A stretch of 64,000 nt of DNA from Cornus controversa (taxonomy: Eukaryota; Streptophyta; Magnoliopsida; Cornales; Cornaceae): NCBI GenBank assembly GCA_026545225.1, contig CM048845.1:57016033-57080032 (forward strand), in the 5' to 3' direction. The notes beneath the pieces were generated by a model. The model was not told the origin of the DNA. It searched no databases and saw only the letters and a list, made by a program, of their open reading frames with translations. Both the position numbers and the translations under genes were made by a program. This document shows positions 12,352 through 25,836 of this stretch, one piece after another. Position 1 is the stretch's first letter; the number at the start of each line of letters is the position of its first letter.

Positions 12352-13310
12352 GTGCTGGCTTCACTCTCTGCGACTCGTGTTGTTTCGAAGACTTCATTCG
12401 TGTTATGGATAGAATCGCCGGATACTTCACGTTATATCAGAATACAAAAAACTGTACCATTCGTTGGTGGGTCCCAAATTTTTTTTTTTTTTTTTGGTAC
12501 ACACAGACGCAGTCCATAAAATTCTCCATTCTTTCATTTATTTATTATTATTTTTTGTTTTGTTGGTAAAGATTTTTTTTTTCTTTCGGTTCGATGGAAA
12601 TAAAATTCTCCATCCTTTCATTTATTTATTATTATTTTATTTTTTTTGGTAAGAATTTTTTTTTTCTTTTGGTTAGATGGAAATAATTAGTAAGGAGAAG
12701 AAATAAAAAAATTCTAATACTTCGTTTGATAAGAAGGAATGAAGAGGGGTATAGGGAAGATAAAAGGGAAGAAGTAAATTTTTTTCGTTTGATAGAGATG
12801 ATACAAAGAGAGAAAAGAAAAGAGGATGAATGAATCATCCTTCTTCTTTCACAAATTTTTATCCCTCCAAATTTAGACGCGGGAAGAAAGAAAAGTAATG
12901 ATATTATAAATATTTTAAATTACAAATTTTTTTTTTATTTTTCTTTCTTTCTCTCCTAACAAACAAAATAAAGTATGATTTGCTTATCTTCTCTTCTATC
13001 TAACTAAACAAAAAGAGGAAAGAACAAAATCTTTTTTCTAGGGATGTCTCATTCATCCCTCATTTTCTTCCTTCCATCTAATTTTCTTCTTTTCTATCAA
13101 ACGGAAAATAAAGAATAAAGTGTGAAAAACCCTCATGTGATATCTTCCGTACAAGATGACCCCTATTTTTTAAAATCAGTTGTGTCAGTCCTATTTTTGA
13201 AAAAGGTGTATATACCCTCTCTAACTACTTTTTGACATAAATTATATCTTTTATTCCGATATTACCCTTTTATTCACTTGAATTTATTTTTCTAATATGC
13301 AAAAAAAAAA
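12352..13310. other. AT-rich upstream region with local duplications, no gene
   Basis: Upstream (minus-strand sense) of the EXECUTER2-like gene. A block starting AAAATTCTCCATTCTTTC at 12519 is repeated from about 12603 (period about 85 bp). From about 12715 to 13110 there are purine-rich and then pyrimidine-rich stretches with TTCGTTTGATA and TATCAAACGGAA words in inverse orientation, suggesting a decayed foldback or MITE. Open frames here are low-complexity and were not accepted. Confidence 0.4.
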
Positions 13311-13314
13311 AAAA

Positions 13315-13970
13315 AAAAACCTTTGAACTTTTTCAAATGTGCAAATTTACTCCTGAACTATTTTTTGAAATAAGTCAGTCCCTTATCTTACAAAAGTTGA
13401 CAACTTGACTCCCTAACAAAACTATAATTATATAAATACCCTTTACTATGTTAATTATGTCATTTTCTCTATAAATATACTGGTTTCTAAATAAAAAGTT
13501 AGATAAAATTCATAAAATAATAAGTTTAGAAACATACAAAAATAAAAAGGCCAATATAATTTTATTTAAGAATTTTATCTAACTATATTTTTTTATTTTT
13601 TTAAATTTTTATTTAGAAAAATACTATACTTTAGAGAAAAGAGTATATGTTTATAAAGTTGATTAAATTTTTATTTTTAAAAAAATCTAAATAAAGTTTT
13701 ATTAGCCTTTTATTTTTTTTATGTTTCTAAACTTATTATTTAAAAATTTTATCTAACCATTTTTTATTTTTTGAATTTTTAGAAAACACTATTTATAGAT
13801 AAAATTGCATAATGATCATAGTAAAATGTATATATGTCATTATAGTTTTGCGACGGAGGAGAACATGCCAACTTTGGTAAGATAAGGAAATAACTCGCTT
13901 CAAAAAATAGTTAAGGATGAATTTGCACATTTGAAAAAGTTCGAGGGAGGTTTTTGTACTTTTACTTTTT
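13315..13970. mobile_element. Foldback / long-inverted-repeat element, about 650 bp
   Basis: The left arm from about 13321 (GAACTTTTTCAAATGTGCAA) and the reverse complement of the right arm to about 13965 match over most of their length, roughly 300 bp each. Shared words include AACTATTTTTTGAA, CTTATCTTAC, AAAACTATAAT and AATAATAAGTTTAGAAACAT, with little spacer near 13640. There is no coding capacity. The arms have diverged, so this is old. A target duplication could not be fixed because of the A/T runs at both ends. Confidence 0.7.
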
Positions 13971-14708
13971 TAATATTATTTTATTATACTAGTACAAGCT
14001 TATTTTAGTATTTTGAAATGCATAAATCCTTATTTGCACACTTTTATAATATTGTGAGTGTTTTTTAATACACAAGAGTATATGCATCCATATCATAGGT
14101 TTTTTTTTTTTTTTTTTCGCACTTTACTCAAATTCCTACACACTTTGAAGTTTGGTTAGGAGAAAAAAGAAAATTTATTTTCCATAATCACCTAATTTTT
14201 TCATAAAATTTTCCTACAAAACACAAATACAAATTTTAATTTCTTGAGTTTTTTTATGAATTTACAACAATGCTATTTCGATAAATTTCACGTTATTCAA
14301 ATCATAAAAAAGTAATTTTTCATAATTTTCTTGAATAAATTTCATGCTAATCAAATAATTCAAAAAAAAGTATTTTCCATTCATTTACTTTACTTTCTTT
14401 TGCTTTCACTCTCTAGTATCAATTTTCATCTAATCAAATGGAGCTTCAACTTTGGTTTTATTCTCTTTCATTCTTAGGTAAATTCACTGATAGCTATTAT
14501 AATAAAGCAAAACTTCAGACTTTGCTTATATACTGTTGGGCAATAAATTTTACTTATTTGCCCTCACTTTTAAAATTAGTATTTTTATTGTATTTATACT
14601 ATTTCAAGGTAAAAATGGTTGACATAAGCAACCTTTGATGTTGACCATCGACTGTTAGAAGGAAAAAAGTTTTACCCAACTAACCCACAAAAAAAGAGAA
14701 GTTATCAG

Positions 14709-14752
<44 letters not shown>

Positions 14753-15768
14753 GCACCGGCAGTCAAATCTATTTTGAAACAAAATTATGATTCAACATTT
14801 TCAAGCTAGTTCAATTTGAACAATAATCTATTTAAATTTAGTTAATTAAATATTTTCACTAAAATGATGTTAATGTAATTAAACAATAAAAAAAAACCTA
14901 TCAAAGTATGATTTTTAAGTTAATTTTTTTATAAGTGATTTTTATGCCAATGGTTAAATAAATAAACATAAGACATAAGTAGATACACACTTAAATATAA
15001 TATTAAAATACGTATTTCAATTGAAAAGGTAATCCAATGACACGATCATCATTGAAAATAAGTTTTTGTAATGCCTAATTTCCCAAATGCTATACAAAGA
15101 ACACATTATTTGAAATAAAAAGAAAGTGTATAACGTGAGGAGAGGAAGAGCATGACTAGGAATGTGAGGAGAGTAAATTATTATTTTTAAATTTTAGAAA
15201 TAAGAAGAGGGTTAAGAATGAAGTGTAAGAATGAGAATAATTAGAATTGTAAAAGAATCTTCGGTGTTTAAGAATAATGGAAAGATTATGTTCTATATAT
15301 ATATACTAGTGTATGCCCGTGCCTACGGCACTATCGCGCACTCGCCACTATGACCGTTAGATGAAGTGATTGTGAGCCGTTGATAGTTTCTGACATTTAC
15401 CTTCCTTAAATGTAATATAGATATAAGAATTATAATATATATATTTTTTGAATTTTAGAAATAGAAAAACTTTGAAAAAAATACTAAATATATTATAATA
15501 AAAAAAAGTAAAAATGCATTATAAAAATAATTTTATTAATTTACTTTTCATTTTCTTTTAGTGTCTTCTTTGTTATATTTCCTTTTCCTTCAAATGAATC
15601 GAAAAACACCAGTCTCTCTTTCCAAGGGTCGAAGGACGAAAGACACTTTGAATATTTTTCTATTTATTTTTATCTGTTAGAAAAGAGAGAATTTCTTTCT
15701 TCTTTTTTCCTTAAATTCAATACTCAATACAATATTCAATAAAATAAGTATAGTATAGTTGAGGGAGA

Positions 15769-15820
<52 letters not shown>

Positions 15821-16395
15821 AGGTGTCTGTAATTTTACTCAACTAGTAGGAGGAGAGACATATATATAGGAGGTGTATGTAATTTTACTCAACGAGAGGA
15901 GTCAGTGTAATTAACCCTTTTCTTCTATCATTTTCATTTTTCTTACCCTAACAAAGCATTTTTTTTTCTTTAGATTCTAATGCCAATAATTTTGATTTGT
16001 ATAAAATTGCTTCCAATAAATGCAGACTAGGATTGAGGTTGGAAAAACATTTTAAGAGTAAGAGATATGGTGTGAGAACTACATTAGCGATTTGCCTTAG
16101 ATATGAGACAAGTTAGTACATTGCATTACCCATCATATAGTCATCCCTAATTTTACACTTACCGTAGTCATCATCATTCTTGTCTTTATTTCATATAAAT
16201 AGAGTCCAATACATAAATTCTCTTTTTCTATTATTTCCTATTACTCTAATATTTAATTTTAAAAAATATATATTTTTAATTATAGCATTCCATGTGAGTT
16301 TTGGTTAGTCTCTTTGTCGCTGACCATTAATGCAAACAACTCAGTCTCTTCTAACCGATGCATCTTCAGATTTTTGTTATATAAGTGAAATGGAT
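13971..16395. other. Gene-free AT-rich intergenic stretch
   Basis: No gene was recognised. It holds an (AT)n run at 14711-14749, a stretch near 15306-15365 beginning ACTAGTGTATGCCCGTGCC that resembles the end of a common plant repeat, and a (TA)n run at 15772-15818. The (TA)n run is embedded in a short tandem duplication (about 15764-15850 and 15851-15900) sharing GGAGGTGT(C/A)TGTAATTTTAC. Several poly-T runs are present. Confidence 0.5.
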
Positions 16396-16594
16396 CATCT
16401 CCAGCCAAATCTCTCTTCTAAATTCTATACTTTAATCTTACGTTTCAAATTCAGCCATCTTGTTCAATTTTAGCACTTATCAATTCAGTTGTAATATAAT
16501 TTTTAAATTTAAATTTAACAAGATGATGATGTGACTGAATCTGAATCACATGATTGAAGTCTGGAGTTCAAGAGAGAGATTTGGCTAGAGAGAA
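16396..16594. mobile_element. Small MITE, about 195 bp
   Basis: The left end carries AGCCAAATCTCTCTT (16403-16417) and the right end carries the inverted copy AAGAGAGAGATTTGGCT (16570-16586), with extra pairing of TCTCC and AGAGA words outside. The middle is AT-rich and non-coding. It is too short to encode a transposase. Superfamily is not determined. Confidence 0.6.
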
Positions 16595-17189
16595 TTCTTG
16601 TCCTTATATAATACCATACCACCCAAGTCTACTTTTTCTAATTTTATCACTAATAAGCATTATTTCTAGTTTTTCCTTACACGTTCATTACTAATCTTTA
16701 TCTTTTAGTCACTCCTATCATCTATTGTAGCATTCTAATTTCATACTAAAATTCTCCCAAAACAAGTGCAAATAATAATAATAAGTTGGGCAGTGGGAGA
16801 GAGAAAATAAAAGATAGTGGTGTTGCCAAATTTTGGTATAATATTTTATTTTTTTTGTCGACGATAGTTGTGTCGGGTCTCTTAGAACACTCCATAATTC
16901 ACCACCGGTCACATGCAGTTGTCCCATTTCACATACGCGAGACAATTACCGAAAAATTTCTCAGGGGTATATTGGGTAAACATAATTTTGTATCAATCAG
17001 CATGTGAACCTTATGCACAAATAATGTTGATATTATTACTCATAGGGAAATGAATTAAAGATGGGGTCTAGGCCCCAGGGATCATATTCTGTGGATCTGC
17101 ATGAAATCACTGCACCCCACAATTGCAAGTGCGTTGCTGATTATCCAACTCCAAGTTGAGAACTTTTATCATTTCGGTTTTCCTCTTTG

Positions 17190-17235
<46 letters not shown>

Positions 17236-17960
17236 CACACATATACTATTATACATAAACACTCTTTTTCAGGGTTCCAAGTGGAGAAAACTTAACTTAC
17301 AAGTGCAAACAAGAAAGTACAAAGCTTGTGTAAGTCTCTTACCAATATACTAGACACAATGAGTGGACATAAATTAATTAGATAAACCATGTCTTAGAAT
17401 TTGGACCATAAACAAAAACCATGTGGGCACTCCATGTTTTTGAGCTTCTCAAAAGTTATATGCTTCATGATTGGTTTGATGATGATTTTGGGTTCAGCTT
17501 ATATCTGATTATGATGCACCATGTAAACAAAAGTGATTATAAATATTTTTATGACTTAGGTTGAGACTTGGAGAGTTTTAACCTTTTTTTTTTTTTTTTT
17601 ATCTAGCCATGACACTTAATTGGTAATTATCAGAGTGTTTTCTGATTTGATTCATGTTTTTAAATGTCATATTAACAAAATTCAAAGTCCGTATTTTTAT
17701 TTTAGTTTTTTTTATTAAGTTTTCAAAAATAAGTTTAGTTAGTTTGTGGGAGTATTTATATTCAAGATCAGAATCGAAACTTGAAACTACGTCAAAGGAT
17801 AAAAAAGTAAAATCATCTCTTGAATAACTAACTCATCATACGTCAAAGGATAAAAAAGTAAAATCATCTCTTGAATAACTAAGTCATCAATTAGAAATTC
17901 ATAATCATGGGCACAATTCATACATATTTTGATTCATGAAAAAATATGTTTTGAAGGCAT
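16595..17960. other. Intergenic sequence with microsatellites and a 51-bp tandem duplication
   Basis: No gene was recognised. It contains (TA)n then (CA)n at 17192-17241 and a clean tandem pair of 51-bp units at 17789-17839 and 17840-17890 (unit starts ACGTCAAAGGATAAAAAAG). The second unit is almost identical to the first, so the duplication is recent. Confidence 0.6.
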
Positions 17961-18780
17961 AAAATTATTTTTGGTCAAGATTTCATCTTTTAAAAACTGA
18001 CTTGTCTTCAAAAATTCACCAAAAACAATACTTTGAATTTCGTTATGGTCTTTGTATATTCGTAAACTAGACTCGATAAGCCTTCTAACGATATATTATA
18101 TGCCTAATTTCAAGTTTGTTTGACCCCTCAACGAAATGTATGAAGTTAAACTGTGCAGTAGAACCTGTTGATCCAATCCAAGGACCGATCGATCAAGAGT
18201 TAACCAGAAAGGGTCAATGGAATTTTCAAGCCATCGAGTTGTGGGACACCAGGACTCATACAAAAACATGTTTCCAAGTACCAAAAAAGTTTCTAAACAT
18301 CTCAAAACATGACCAAACCATTCCTAATCAATTTCTGATTGTTGCTTTGGAACCTAAGAACTATATAAACACTATTAGGCTCTCATTAATACACACACAT
18401 ACAAGAAATCTCTACACATTGTGAGATCATATATTTTAGAGAACATATTTTGTTTTCATCATCTACTTCTTGCATTGGATGGAGTGTTGTTATTGTGAGT
18501 GTTAATCATCATTTTGTGGAGCTTAAACGTCATCAACACCCAAGTGTTTCCACACAAGCAAACAATTCAGATCATCAGTGGCTAAGACTAATCACTAAAG
18601 AAGCATATCTATGAGAAGCCAAGGTTGTAGATAGATCAGAAAGATGACCTATCTTCGAAAAGGAGAGAAGTGAGTTAGGAATGTGACGACCACTATTGAA
18701 GGTGAATAAATTCTCTTGCTCACCGGTGAGCACAGGAGCACAGATCAGTATTATACATATATATGTGTGTGTGTGTGTGG
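17961..18780 (+). mobile_element. Possible fragment of an LTR or leader sequence
   Basis: The stretch has promoter-like CTATATAAACAC (about 18362), a CGATCGATCAAGAG word (about 18187), and phrases such as CACCGGTGAGCACAGGAGCACA (split across 18720-18745) of the kind found in retrotransposon leaders. There is no paired repeat, primer site or coding region, so it is only a low-confidence fragment. A (TG)n run follows at about 18764-18780. The rest, to the 3' end of the next gene, shows nothing recognisable. Confidence 0.3.
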
Positions 18781-19236
18781 TTTATGCATATAGACTCGAT
18801 GTGTCTAGCACTGCTTCAAGATAAAATGTTATCAATCCCCATCACAGATATGGAATAAAAATAAAAAGTTGAGACAACTATATCATAAAAGTGGAATAAA
18901 TGGTCCACATCCACAATCAAAAAGTTTGACACAGCAATTTAAAACATACAACTGCAGGTCAAGGTCCAAAGTCCACAGGCTGGTTAAAAAGAAACAAGGA
19001 AAAAGGACAAAAGGAAAAATGAAGTATAGGAACCGACTTTAGTGTCCATGAACAATACAAGCAAAAATTAAGAGTAAAAAGATTGAGCAAAAACCAGAGA
19101 TGGGACAATCTTAATTTTAGCTTCTCCAAGAACATGTATGTAGTTGGTAAAACCTGTAAGAGAAATATAATCTAGTGTTGAGGTGGGATGGACTGACCAA
19201 CACGTACACAGTTCAATAAGATGTGCCAGTTCCAGG

Positions 19237-22200
19237 TTACAGGATAGTGCGGCTTGGACTTGCTACTGGAAGGCCTCCATTCTCGGCCATTTCCAAAGCA
19301 ACATCTGAATCAGCACCTGACACTGCATTTTCTGTATGGACTGGACGGAGCAAACCTTGCAATCTGAACAGATAGCTCTGGCTTGGTGGTTGGGTTCTCA
19401 CATATCTAGTTGTAGCCATGACACTGGCAGATGAACGTTCAGAATCAGCATGGACGTTAGATAGGGCACTGAGGTCAAGGTTTGGGAAGACTGAAGAACG
19501 GCACCTAGGGCATTTCACATTCAGTCGGAGCCACTCATCAATGCATTCCACGTGGAAGTTGTGAGCACAAGGAAGGCCACGAACCTGCACGATACCTAGT
19601 GAGAATTGGGTTCAAGTGCCACAAAATAAGGCTGAAAGTAGGTGCAAGTATGTTTATCTGTGTTTTTGGGTGATTTAAGAGAAGAGGAGGGGATTTACCT
19701 TCCATTCGTTTACGTTTTGGGTCTGGGTGGGGAAGGGGGGTTTTCATGAGTTGACAGCCACCATTTTATAACTATGTTAAAGCTTTAAAAACTTGTGAAA
19801 GGTCAACCTTATTTATATAGCAAAAGAGGTTTTATGAAGCAAATACCAAATGATGGTAATAAAGATCTGATGAATCCTGAAAGCTGCAGTGTTTGGATGA
19901 TTATATCTTGGATTAAGGAAATATTTACCTCATTCCCCACATGGAATTCTTCTAAACAGATGGGACATTCACTGCAATCAGTTGGAACAGCCTTCAGCCT
20001 GAACTTTGGAAGTTCCTGAATGAGTGCCTCCACTGCTTCTCTCTACATGCCAAAACAGAAACCTGGTCAAAAACTGACAAAAAGGATGGTAAAATTGTAG
20101 TACGCAATAGAGGCCTTTCAGATGTTCTTATTATTATTATATGGAAAAACAAAAGAAAAGAAAATGGTGAAGTGCAGAGAGAGAATGGCAACTCATACAC
20201 CTCCAAATGGTAATCAATGAGAATAGTAACTAATGCACGAACTAGTGCAAAATGCTGTATTAGCTTACTCCACTTGTAGGGTATTTCCTGAGATACGAGA
20301 AGTGTGCTTCCAACTTGACATCTTACACAACCTCCAACTTTCTACATTTGATTACTTTCTAATGAATAATTCTTGAAATATTGACCCAAGCCCCTGATTC
20401 TTTTTAAAATATTATCTATTCCATGGGTGTCATATTGCAGCCAAATACCCTAACATAAAATCACGCTCAAAAATGGTGGAATGCGAGTTCTAGCTTGAGC
20501 AGTATCTCCTGCCACTTCCCAAGGAGAGTAGCAGAATTCAAGTCCAACTTGTGGCACAGTTGAATGTGTTGTGCACTTGTACTTGTCAAAAGAAGGAAAA
20601 AAGGAAGGCAAGTTGCTACCTGAGTTGGAGTCAAGTTAGGCCCAGGATGGTATGCAGCAGCATCTTGCCCCATGCCTCTCATCTCTTGGCCAGCAACTTC
20701 AAATGCCCAATCTGGTACCCGGATTATGTCAACCAACACCTGAAATGAGGAATCAATCTTTACAATCATGATATGAGGAAAAAAATTTGCATCAAAATGT
20801 ACAGAATAATAGCTTACAAGCAGTGATGTCACAGTTGGAGAACATTACTATCATCTGGTTCTCCATGGGATAAAATAACACACAAAATTAAGTGTCCTTC
20901 GACATGGGAGATAAAGAGACTTTTAATAAACATAACAAAGAACACATACCTCAAAGACACATTAAATTGAAATTGAGTCTAACACCAAAACCATTGCATG
21001 CATATTTTCTCGGTCTTGCGTAGGCAGTAATACAAAATCACAGTTACTCAACATCTTTACCGAGTTGTTTCATGCCTTCTTTTGATGGTCATGTTCAAAT
21101 CAGCTTTCCCAGCCCAAGGAACTTAACAAAGATCTTTCATGGTCCAACACCCAGTCTTGACCTCTTAAAATAACTAAATCCAAAGGCAGGGTTTGTGTCT
21201 TCCTTTATGTGCGATTTTCATATTTGACCTCAACAAAAAATATATATATATATATTTGACCTCAACAACAAAAAAAAGGTAGGTTGACTGCAGTTCAACA
21301 GGTATGATACCTACTGCCCCCCCCCCCCCCCAATAAAAAAATAAAAAATACCTACTGCCCCCTCCAAATATCTGTAATCAGCCTTAATGGCGTTACACAT
21401 TTAGCTGTAAATGTCCTTTTGTAATTAGCAGTGCCTATTGAACAAATTTCAAGTAAGAACAACTTTCTAAGTCTCGGTAAACAACAGAATAATTTATGAT
21501 GACTACTTTCTTTACAAGAACAAGAATTTGTGATGGCTAAAAAATTGTGAAACCCCGACATATCATCAGCAATGTTAAGTCTTTCAAACGAATAGCAAAA
21601 GTAATTTTCTTTAAATTATACATTCACCGAATTAATAATGCAAGAAGTGTAAAGAAAATCTTTGAAACAGATTATTAACAATTTTCAGTTCTTCACGACT
21701 CTTATTTTAGACAAATGGTCGAAAAACATAAATAGCTTATCAGCTCATAAACTATACAGCATGGAATTGATTGTAGCAGCCTCTGAGAATCATTCCCTCA
21801 ATTTCTGCAAAACCGGTTGGATCCTGGCCTTTTTGTTGGATTGCTTTGACAGTGATGTAAAAGAAATCCAAATATTCCTGAGTATCCTAGAAAATTAATA
21901 TATCCATTTTTACAACTTATGGTCAGAAACTTCCAAAAAACTTATGTTCAGAACCTCATCCGGGTTCAAATCACACTGCAAGATCCACTGGAAACCAGAT
22001 ACTGTCAAGGGTTTAGGATTTAAAATTGATAGGAACTACCTCGACAAATCATGTGCACTCTCACTCAAGGGCCCCTTGTGTCACCCTTTTGGACTACATA
22101 GATCCCACAATTCTCAATATCTCTAGCTTATTTTCCATATTATATGCTTAGTACATAGTTGTTAAAGGCTCAAGACGCACTAAGGTGCCAAAGGTCTTCT

Positions 22201-25200
22201 GCAAGGCGCAATATAAGGTGCGAGTCTGATCGAAGTAAGGCATGTGTGTGATAATAACGTATTTTAATTATAAGTATATAAAGAATAATTAAACAATGCA
22301 ACACAAACTTGTTAATATCAAAATATGCAAAACAAATAATAAAAAATTCTCTAAAAATGGTAATTTTGATATATCAACTAAGAGTATCAGGTAAATTAAT
22401 AATTTAATACTCATAAATCCTTTCATATGCATACGCATTAACCAAATTAAATGTGATTACAAAATCTGAAACAATAAAAAACTATAATCATGCAAAATTT
22501 GAACATATATGTATCATATATATTCAAAATCAAGCACTAAATAGTAAATGCAATTAATGTAAGTAGTGAACCATAAATTTATGAATTTTGTCAAATATTT
22601 CATAAGGTTAAACAACATGATCATGACATGATATAGAACATTTTAATTTAGTAGTCAATTAAATAAAAAAGAAAATGATATGAATAAATGACTAATTAAT
22701 AAAAGGCGCGCCTTTTTTGAGCCTAGAGCCTACTAAAAAGCGCGAGCTTGAGGACTTTATGTGAGCCAGATTGAAGAGGCCTGGCCTTAACTAGGTTGAG
22801 GTGCTCTAGTTGAGCCTTGACGAGCCTGGGGCTTTTTTAGTCATAATTATATTTTGATATCTCCTAAAAATGACCATTTTTAATTAATAAAGAAGATAGT
22901 GCATGGGAGGACACTCCCCTGGCCTTTGTCGCCCGAACAGCTACACGTTTCCTGCTATCTCTTAACATCACTAGCTTGCTTCTCACCTTATATACTTGGA
23001 AATGTCACAACCATATTTTAATGCTCTCTTAAATACCCATTATTATAAACCGTTAACCATTATGTGCATGGAAATGAACTAAGCGTTGTGATTTTGGTAT
23101 CACCAACCCCAAGAAAGAAAACACAAAAAGTTTATCATTCCCTGTGATAATTATGCATGACGTGTGGTTTACTAGAATCAAACCCTTTTGCAAGTACTAC
23201 TAGAGTCCAGAAAGAAACATAAGAAGTTCCACACTTCAAATTGGTCCTTGTTATCATTGTTGGCCTTGGAAGCCACTGGCAGGATAAGCCCCAGATATCA
23301 TGCAGCTATTTCCAGACTACAAAGGGAATGTAATTCAAAAAGGTAAAATAATTTTCCTGTATAAATTGGCGCGCCAAGAATCTATAAACCTTTGCAGTTA
23401 CTTTATAAAAAACAGCTCTAAGGTAATGTTTGAAAAAAAAAATGGACATAACAATTAAAAAAAATTCTTCTTCAAAATCTACTTGCATGTCTATTGAAGA
23501 TATATTTCACTCTGATATATATATATTTCTTCTCTCTACCAGTCTTGAAACCTTGACCCCACTTAGAAGTTTCGACCCAAAACCACCAAGACAGAGGTAG
23601 ACCGGTCACTTTGATATTTATTATAAGATAAAAAGTGAATAACACTTGGGGATTGCACATACTGTAAAATCCATTCATAAATAAGCAGTGGAAAAAAATC
23701 CAAGAAATGATGAAGCAAAAACAATTTTTAGAACTTACCCCATATTCTGAGATAGGAATCCCCTGTTGAGCACGTAGTATGTGAGCTTGTCTTCGTGTTA
23801 ACCACTGTTACAAGAAAGATCAAAAGGGCAAATATGTATATATATTATTATTATTATTTAAAAATGAATCATTGAAGAATATCTTTGTTATGGCCCATGT
23901 GTGACAAAGAGAAGCATGAGAAATTAGAAATAAAGAATCATAAGGGGGGAAGGGAGAAGAAGAACTTTAAGTCTTTAGGGGAAAGGCCAATTGAATTTAT
24001 TAAAACACACACACACACACAAACAGAGGAAGTAAAGAAAGCATAACTAACCTTCCCGAAAGACAAGCAAGCAATGCAAAGGAGTCCACAGTAGCTGAAA
24101 AGCAACCAAATAAGAAAACCCCATTTCTGACCTTCTTCAGGCAACTGCAAGCATTTTAATGTGTTACCTTCATTTTCAGCTTGTTTATAGATTACATCTC
24201 TAAAAATTGAAAACAACAAATGCAATACTTACACAGTTTCTTGCACTAGTGAACCATAAGGTACCAATAATAGTCCAAGCCCAAAGAAACGGATAAAGTA
24301 GCAGAGAAAGAATCGAAAGAACCACTATTCTTCCACAAAAGCGAGCACATCTCTGCTGCCACCCAAAATCCCTAACATCACCATTAAACTGAATATGAGT
24401 GAAAAGATTATATGCAATTCCAGTATATATAAGATGTATTTAGGGGACTAAGTAAAGAAATAAACTAAACCCATATATAGGTACTCTAAAAAAGATCTGC
24501 AAGCAATAAATTATTAAAATTGACAATTAAGACATACTGCCGGAAACAAAAGTCTTAATCAGAAGTTACTTATTAAATTTATATATATATATAAGAATCT
24601 TAACCTTAACTAGTAAAAACGGGATCCACTATCTCTGTTGGGTGATATCATAGAAGAATGGGATTGTGCAGAAGGAAAGCAAACAAGTGTTACCTCTTGA
24701 TCACATAATTGTGAAGATTTTGAGAAATCTTTACCAACTAGTAGTTTTAAAACATAAGCCAAAACAAATTTTGCTTAGAAGTTCACAGCGATCCATCCAT
24801 TATGTAACAAATAATGTATATTTATAAGAAAATTAACAATAACCTCAAAAGCCCAAGATGGAAGACCTTACAATCCCATTCCAGCTGCAAGCCCATTGTC
24901 TATGAACATCAAGAGCCGAAAAACAAAAACTGTGGTGTAGTCGACCTAATCCAATAAACAAAGATGTACATTATACAAAAATTTGACTAAAATAGCATCG
25001 GAAATGAGAACTAACAGATCTAGCTTTATTTGTTGAAGGATTGCTGATACGCACCACTATCCATATGTGCAATGGGTATGCACAAAGATGGTACCGCTTC
25101 CAATTGATTGCAACAATGGTTCTAATAATTAAATAGTTAAAGAATCAACACAACCATTCAAATAAATATTCAGATTACAAACCACCACATGGAAACGAAT

Positions 25201-25627
25201 GGTGAAATAAAATCCAATATGAAACATGAATTTACGTATATGACTCACCATAAGTACAAATATTCTTTTATATGATAATCCAAAAGTAAAATAAAATACA
25301 AAAATAAGACTTATTACAGTATTTTCAATCATAAAAACCTATTTTTGGGAAATTTTAAACCCTCCATCCGAATATTTAAAGGATACATACTTGTAGCAAG
25401 CATAGACAAGAAGAACCCATCGTACCTGCATTAACAGAAATTAGAAATTCATGTGTGTGTGTGTGTGTGTTTGTGATGTAGTGATGACAAATTACTTTTA
25501 AAATAAAAACAAAATACATACTGATGAGAAACTGAGCAAAGTTAAACACAAATATAGATATCAAATAAAATCTTCATTATTAAGAAAATCAAAATTACCA
25601 CTTGAAATCTACGCCTCTGATTGACAT
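19237..25627 (-). CDS. SIS3: SIS3-like membrane RING-H2 E3 ubiquitin ligase
   Basis: Ten exons on the minus strand with GT-AG borders and continuous phase: 25627-25599, 25425-25387, 25121-25055, 24945-24872, 24371-24233, 24144-24052, 23804-23739, 20739-20620, 20042-19929 and 19584-19237 (with stop). They encode 362 residues; Arabidopsis SIS3 has about 358. The N-terminus [15 protein letters not shown] is followed by four hydrophobic segments (including [49 protein letters not shown] and [17 protein letters not shown]). A conserved loop with [15 protein letters not shown] leads to a RING-H2 domain at about residues 235-275 (C235, C238, C253, H255, H258, C261, C272, C275), all eight ligands intact and split between exons 9 and 10. 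In Arabidopsis SIS3 is a ubiquitin ligase acting positively in sugar response of seedlings. Intron 7 is about 3 kb and holds repeats. No damage was seen. Confidence 0.94.
21317..21331. repeat. 15-bp poly-C tract in intron 7 of the SIS3-like gene
   Basis: An uninterrupted run of 15 C, with the words TACCTACTGCCCC on its left repeated again about 40 bp to the right. Long poly-C is rare in this AT-rich setting. On the transcribed strand it is poly-G, a possible quadruplex former. Confidence 0.85.
22150..22845. mobile_element. Putative non-autonomous DNA element rich in GGCGC words
   Basis: Inside intron 7 of the SIS3-like gene, GC-rich ends surround an AT-rich core. The left end has GTTAAAGGCTCAAGACGCAC and AAGGCGCAATATAAGGTGCG. 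The right end has AAAAGGCGCGCC, GCGCGAGCTTGAGG and GAGCCTTGACGAGCC. The two ends are loosely inverse. Similar GGCGC-rich non-autonomous elements are widespread in plants. No exact terminal repeat or target duplication was found. Confidence 0.4.
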
Positions 25628-25812
25628 TGGAGACGAACTATTTCGGAACCCTAGAATCTATAACTGAAAGACTCAATCTTCATTTCATTACACAGACGCT
25701 TGAATCTGAGAGCCAAATCGAACACCAGTCTATCATCTGGCAATTCCGTTTGAGTCGATACATTAAATGCAAAAATCTAGAGAGAGAAAGGATGGACAAA
25801 ACAGCAAAATCT

Positions 25813-25836
25813 AGAGAGAGAGAGAGAGAGAGAGAT
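25813..25836. repeat. (AG)n tract in the 5' leader or promoter of the SIS3-like gene
   Basis: A run of AG repeats about 190 bp upstream (minus sense) of the start ATG. On the sense strand it reads as CT repeats, a common element of plant core promoters and leaders. Confidence 0.7.

Noticed and set aside
12063-12838. Several open frames over exon 1 and the CT/TATC repeats
   Set aside because: Shadows of exon 1 on the opposite strand and of microsatellites or poly-T runs.
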